Part shown: piece by piece, positions 51,695-54,577 of the stretch
How positions within the stretch are numbered: position 1 is the stretch's first letter
How the letters are laid out: each line of letters opens with the position of its first letter
From: an uncultured Exiguobacterium sp.
Lineage (GTDB): Bacteria; Bacillota; Bacilli; Exiguobacteriales; Exiguobacteriaceae
Reading direction: 5' to 3'
NCBI GenBank assembly: GCA_913775715.1
Contig: CAJYMC010000003.1
Location: forward strand, 1-54,577
DNA length: 54,577 nucleotides
Made by a program: the position numbers and the translations under genes
Notes under the pieces: generated by a model
Database searches by the model: none
What the model was told of the DNA's origin: nothing
Seen by the model: only the letters and a program-made list of their open reading frames with translations

Positions 51695-52345
51695 ATGGCA
51701 TTATCGATCAGCTGGTTACTCGAGCGAGCGAATCGGAAATTGAATGCGTCGGGACTGTCACGAGAAGTCGCCAAACGGACGCAAGAGGTCATCCGGGAGA
51801 TGCATGCGCAAGGAATTTATGTCGGTGTCGCGCAAGGGTACCGATCCATCGCGGAACAGAATCGGTTGTACGCACAGGGACGGACGTTACCTGGACCGAT
51901 CGTGACGAACGCACGTGGGGGACAATCGAGTCATAACCGCGGTATCGCCGTCGACCTCTTTCAATATTCCGAAGACGGTACACAAGCGCTGTTTCGAAAC
52001 GATCAACGCTTTCAAAAGATCGTTACTGCGATGAAACGACGTGGTTTTTCTTGGGGTGGGGACTGGACGAGCTTTAGGGATTATCCACACTTTGAATTAC
52101 AAGGAGTGTCTGAAGAAACGATGAATCGCTCTCGTGCGATTGTTCCGTATCCAGGTCGTCCGTTGTATCAAGGTGCAGCTAGTATGAATCCACGGGATAT
52201 CGAACGAATCCAGCGTGCAGTCAAAGCAACCGTGACTCAGCGCTTTGATGCAGAGACAACTCAGAAGGTGCGCGCCTACCAAACACGTCAAGGACTTGAT
52301 GTCGATGGTGTCGTGGGTCCTCGTACATGGAACCGAATGTTCTAA
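51695..52345 (+). CDS. M15-family L-Ala-D-Glu type peptidase with PG-binding domain (endolysin-like)
   Basis: Encodes 216 residues. The N-terminal ~140 residues are a VanY/Ply500-type M15 metallopeptidase: zinc ligands are in SSHNRGIAVDLF (His, Asp) and DYPHFEL (His), and GVAQGYRSIAEQNRLYAQGR is a conserved segment. A C-terminal PG_binding_1 repeat (ERIQRAVKATVTQRFDAETT, ending DGVVGPRTWNRMF) binds peptidoglycan. I recall close similarity to the enzymatic domain of Listeria phage endolysin Ply500 and to CwlK. No signal peptide is visible, as in phage lysins. AAGGGGAG precedes the ATG. Likely cuts between L-Ala and D-Glu of cell-wall stem peptides; whether it is exported or phage-derived is open. 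Confidence 0.88.
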   Translation: MALSISWLLERANRKLNASGLSREVAKRTQEVIREMHAQGIYVGVAQGYRSIAEQNRLYAQGRTLPGPIVTNARGGQSSHNRGIAVDLFQYSEDGTQALFRNDQRFQKIVTAMKRRGFSWGGDWTSFRDYPHFELQGVSEETMNRSRAIVPYPGRPLYQGAASMNPRDIERIQRAVKATVTQRFDAETTQKVRAYQTRQGLDVDGVVGPRTWNRMF

Positions 52346-52441
52346 AATGAGCGAATGATTGATCTAAATGATGAAAACAGACATCGGACATGGAAAAGTC
52401 ATCCTTTCCGGTGTCGAAATGTGCAAGCGCTCTCTTATTTT

Positions 52442-52450
52442 TGTTATACT
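52442..52450 (+). promoter_or_regulatory. Extended -10 promoter of salA-kbaA
   Basis: TGTTATACT at 52442-52450 fits the extended -10 (TGN plus TATACT). The -35 region at 17-18 bp (GTGCAA near 52421) is weak. A stem (GACATC 52379-52384 area with GGTGTC, and GGAAA with TTTCC) upstream could end the peptidase transcript, but lacks a T tract. Confidence 0.65.
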
Positions 52451-52489
52451 AATAAGGATTAAATCGAACGTTTTCAGGGGGAAGGCACT

Positions 52490-53521
52490 ATGTTGAATGA
52501 ACAAGAAATTCGCGAGGTAGTCGGAACGCTCGTCGATCCGACGATTGACCGCCCGCTTGCAGATACGAACGGCATTCGTGACGTCCGGATTAAAGGTGAT
52601 TATGTCAGTCTGAAAATCGCTTTAGCACAATCCGGTTCTGGGGAGCAACTCGTGCTCCAACAGCAAATCGTCAAGGAACTAAAAGAAAAAGGATTTAAGA
52701 CGGTGGGACTCCGTTTTGAGGCACTTGGTGATCACGGGATCCAAGCAGCGACGACACCGTCGATCCTTAAACCAGAATCCGGTACGACGTTCATCGCGAT
52801 CGCTTCCGGTAAAGGGGGCGTCGGAAAATCAACGGTTTCTGTTAACCTAGCAGTCGCCCTCGCACGAGCAGGGAAGAAGGTTGGTTTGATTGATGCCGAT
52901 ATCTACGGCTTTAGTGTTCCAGACATGATGGGAATTGAAACACGTCCGACTGTCGTCAACGACCGAATCGTTCCACCAGAACGCTTTGGCGTCAAGGTCA
53001 TCTCAATGGGCTTCTTCGTCGAAGATAATGCACCAGTCATCTGGCGGGGACCAATGCTCGGGAAGATGCTCAATAACTTCTTCGCAGACGTCGAATGGGG
53101 CGATCTCGATTACTTGTTGCTTGATCTTCCGCCGGGGACAGGGGATGTCGCGCTCGACATTCATTCGATGCTCCCGAGCTGTCAGGAAGTCATCGTCACG
53201 ACACCTCACGCAACAGCTGCTTTTGTTGCAGCACGAGCAGGGGCAATGGCGATCAAAACGAACCATCGTCTCCTTGGTATCGTTGAGAACATGGCGTACT
53301 TTGAAAGCAAAGTGACAGGCGAAAAAGAATATGTCTTCGGTAGTGGTGGCGGAGAGAGGTTGTCAGAAGCGTTAAAAACCGATATTCTAGCTAAGATTCC
53401 ACTTGGACAACCATATGCGAATGATGCGGACTTCGCTCCATCGATCTATCGCGATGATCATCCATTTGAGACGTACTATAATGAACTCGCCACGCGTGTC
53501 ATCGAAAAAGTAGAGGGATAA
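52490..53521 (+). CDS. salA: Mrp/ApbC-family P-loop ATPase SalA
   Basis: Encodes 343 residues close to Bacillus SalA (YbaL). An N-terminal MIP18/DUF59-like domain (about residues 1-85) precedes a deviant Walker A, ASGKGGVGKSTVSVNLAV, with a further GLIDADIYGFSVPDMMG motif. Family members either load Fe-S clusters (Mrp/NBP35) or, for SalA, regulate exoprotease genes through repression of scoC. The C-terminal CxxC of Fe-S carriers is missing (only LPSCQE), which fits the SalA side. GGGGAAGG precedes the ATG. It sits next to kbaA, as in Bacillus near gerD. Confidence 0.9.
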   Translation: MLNEQEIREVVGTLVDPTIDRPLADTNGIRDVRIKGDYVSLKIALAQSGSGEQLVLQQQIVKELKEKGFKTVGLRFEALGDHGIQAATTPSILKPESGTTFIAIASGKGGVGKSTVSVNLAVALARAGKKVGLIDADIYGFSVPDMMGIETRPTVVNDRIVPPERFGVKVISMGFFVEDNAPVIWRGPMLGKMLNNFFADVEWGDLDYLLLDLPPGTGDVALDIHSMLPSCQEVIVTTPHATAAFVAARAGAMAIKTNHRLLGIVENMAYFESKVTGEKEYVFGSGGGERLSEALKTDILAKIPLGQPYANDADFAPSIYRDDHPFETYYNELATRVIEKVEG

Positions 53522-53523
53522 GA

Positions 53524-54126
53524 ATGAAGATTAAAGGATTTTTGAAGCTGTTTTGGATGACGCTCCTGATTGGAACGCTCGCCGGCTTCGTGTTTAACTT
53601 GGTAGCGGAACCTGGATATATCCGAAATCAATCGATCAGCGGATATGTGACGGCTCTCTCCTACAGTAGTACGTGGACTGCCATCAGTTTGATGGGATTC
53701 TTCTCGTACTTGATCTTACACCGTGTCGGACTTGATCTGTTCCGAGGCGCAAAGCTTTGGAATCGTGTTCAGATCGTCTTGATCGCATTTGCACTGTTTG
53801 ATGGTGTCTATCTACGCGGACTAGCATATGGTTTTGATAAGACTAGCCTCTATATTGGCGAGATGGTCGTCTTACTTTTAATCGCCTTCCTAGTCGCGCG
53901 GACGAAAGCACGGGAAACGAACTTTACGGCATTCATTCCGACATTGTTCCTCATGACAGTCATCACCTTGATTGAATGGGTACCTGCTCTGCAGGCGACA
54001 CAAGACAAACGGATGTTGTGGGCAGCACTTGCGACACTCTTGGTCTGTAACGCGTATCAGATTCTGATGCTGCACCGCTTACAAGAAAAGCCTGCTTCTC
54101 AAGGACAATCGCAAAAACAAGCGTAA
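53524..54126 (+). CDS. kbaA: KbaA-like KinB-signalling activator, membrane protein
   Basis: Encodes 200 residues with about six membrane segments, matching KbaA, a protein needed for KinB kinase signalling into the sporulation phosphorelay in Bacillus. Recognisable features are the LAEPGYIRNQSISGYVTAL-type segment following the first helix and FDGVYLRGLAYG near residue 92. It starts two bases after the salA stop, so is co-transcribed. A terminator follows, then the rRNA promoters. If the organism does not make spores, its present role is unknown. Confidence 0.87.
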   Translation: MKIKGFLKLFWMTLLIGTLAGFVFNLVAEPGYIRNQSISGYVTALSYSSTWTAISLMGFFSYLILHRVGLDLFRGAKLWNRVQIVLIAFALFDGVYLRGLAYGFDKTSLYIGEMVVLLLIAFLVARTKARETNFTAFIPTLFLMTVITLIEWVPALQATQDKRMLWAALATLLVCNAYQILMLHRLQEKPASQGQSQKQA

Positions 54127-54132
54127 TGAAAA

Positions 54133-54183
54133 AGACCCGCGAACGGGTAGTGTTTTACCGGTTCAAGCGGGTCTATCTTTTTT
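54133..54183 (+). terminator. Rho-independent terminator after kbaA
   Basis: AGACCCGC (54133-54140) pairs with GCGGGTCT (54167-54174); inside it GAAC-GGT pairs with ACC-GTTC. ATC and six T follow. It protects the rRNA promoters from upstream transcription. Confidence 0.9.
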
Positions 54184-54206
54184 CTAAAGTTTTTTTAGAA
54201 AAACAG

Positions 54207-54235
54207 TTGACGAAAAAAACAAGAGTTGATATATT
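54207..54235 (+). promoter_or_regulatory. rRNA operon promoter P1
   Basis: TTGACG at 54207-54212 and TATATT at 54230-54235 with a 17-bp spacer, preceded by A/T-rich runs (54185-54203) that look like UP elements. Strong rRNA-type promoter. Confidence 0.85.
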
Positions 54236-54301
54236 AATACATGTCGCTGAGGCACACGCCAAACGCGAACGTCACAGACGAAAAAAACTTCAAAAAAGTA
54301 A

Positions 54302-54331
54302 TTGACATCACATATTACTTTACTGTAAGAT
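54302..54331 (+). promoter_or_regulatory. rRNA operon promoter P2
   Basis: A perfect TTGACA at 54302-54307 and TAAGAT at 54326-54331 with an 18-bp spacer, preceded by A-runs at 54281-54297. Tandem rRNA promoters about 95 bp apart are typical of Bacillales. Confidence 0.8.
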
Positions 54332-54337
54332 TTAAAA

Positions 54338-54470
54338 GTCGTCAAATGACATATTGGACTTTGAAAACTGAACGATGAGGCAAAAATCGTATTCTACGGA
54401 ATACAAAAACGAATGAAGCGCAAGCTTCGTCAATCGTGACTTCGGTCACAACAACGAGCAAGTCAAACAC
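54338..54470 (+). promoter_or_regulatory. 16S rRNA leader with antitermination-like motif and three hairpins
   Basis: The 450-bp stretch from kbaA to the window edge holds the terminator, two promoters, this leader and the 16S start. GGACTTTGAAAACTGAAC at 54357-54374 resembles the conserved boxA-containing rRNA leader of Bacillales. Three perfect stems with tetraloops follow: GTATTC-TACG-GAATAC (54389-54404), GAAGC-GCAA-GCTTC (54415-54428) and GTGAC-TTCG-GTCAC (54436-54449). They probably help antitermination or 5' processing. Confidence 0.7.
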
Positions 54471-54577
54471 TTTATGGAGAGTTTGATCCTGGCTCAGGAC
54501 GAACGCTGGCGGCGTGCCTAATACATGCAAGTCGAGCGCAGGAAACTGACGGAACTCTTCGGAGGGAAGGCAGCGGA
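54471..54577 (+). rRNA. rrs: 16S ribosomal RNA, 5' end
   Basis: TTTATGGAGAGTTTGATCCT opens the gene, then GGCTCAGGACGAACGCTGGC and the conserved CCTAATACATGCAAGTCGAG. The gene runs off the window at 54577 within the V1 region (CGCAGGAAACTGACGG onward), whose CGCAGGAAACTGACGGAAC form suggests Exiguobacterium. The 5' end is estimated by comparison. Confidence 0.97.

Noticed and set aside
54342-54530. A 62-codon open frame on the - strand over the 16S start
   Set aside because: It overlaps the rRNA leader and 16S gene in antisense.

Overview
The window is about 54.6 kb of chromosomal housekeeping DNA from a low-GC Gram-positive bacterium. It lies between two rRNA operons: the 3' part of a 5S rRNA at the left edge and the first ~107 bases of a 16S rRNA at the right edge. 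Gene order follows the Bacillus subtilis block from ctsR to kbaA almost exactly. The V1 region of the 16S, together with an 89-residue S14 in the spc cluster, a missing disA and missing sporulation genes, suggests Exiguobacterium or a close relative. That assignment comes from memory of the family, not from a search. All genes but one are on the + strand. No insertion sequence, prophage, CRISPR array, tRNA or clear horizontal transfer was seen.

Layout. (1) 206-4712: ctsR-mcsA-mcsB-clpC heat-shock operon with a CtsR operator just after its promoter, then a terminator. (2) 4734-8624: radA, a PIN-TRAM membrane protein (yacL type), ispD and ispF. (3) 8668-14254: gltX, a cysteine T-box riboswitch, then cysE-cysS-mrnC-rlmB-rae1, closely packed with overlapping ends. 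(4) 14305-18753: sigH, rpmG-secE-nusG, rplK-rplA, an L10-type leader, rplJ-rplL. (5) 18782-26787: an RsmC-like methyltransferase, then rpoB-rpoC. (6) 26794-31739: an L7Ae-family protein with its own strong promoter, rpsL-rpsG-fusA-tuf. (7) 31759-46955: two tandem promoters, then the S10, spc and alpha ribosomal-protein clusters, including secY, adk, map, infA and rpoA. (8) 46998-50192: energy-coupling-factor transporter core ecfA1-ecfA2-ecfT and truA. (9) 50203-51258: L13-leader-controlled rplM-rpsI. (10) 51265-54183: a small two-helix membrane protein on the - strand, a phage-lysin-like M15 peptidase, salA and kbaA. (11) 54207-54577: tandem rRNA promoters, a hairpin-rich leader and the 16S start.

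How the genes work together. Most of the window builds the translation machine (about 31 ribosomal proteins, EF-G, EF-Tu, IF1, two aminoacyl-tRNA synthetases, rRNA and tRNA modification enzymes, mini-RNase III), the transcription machine (alpha, beta, beta', NusG, SigH) and the Sec channel (SecY, SecE). Several ribosomal-protein units are preceded by RNA structures that look autoregulatory. The L10 and L13 leaders and the cysteine T-box belong to known classes. Structures before rplA, fusA, tuf, rpsS, infA, rpoA and rpoB are less clear.

I did not find a new multi-gene system. The most interesting items are candidate RNA leaders (infA, fusA, the 3' end of the L7Ae gene), the C-minus S14 at the canonical rpsN locus, the missing disA, a - strand membrane protein with its own terminator, and a chromosomal enzyme resembling Listeria phage endolysin inserted where Bacillus carries sporulation genes.
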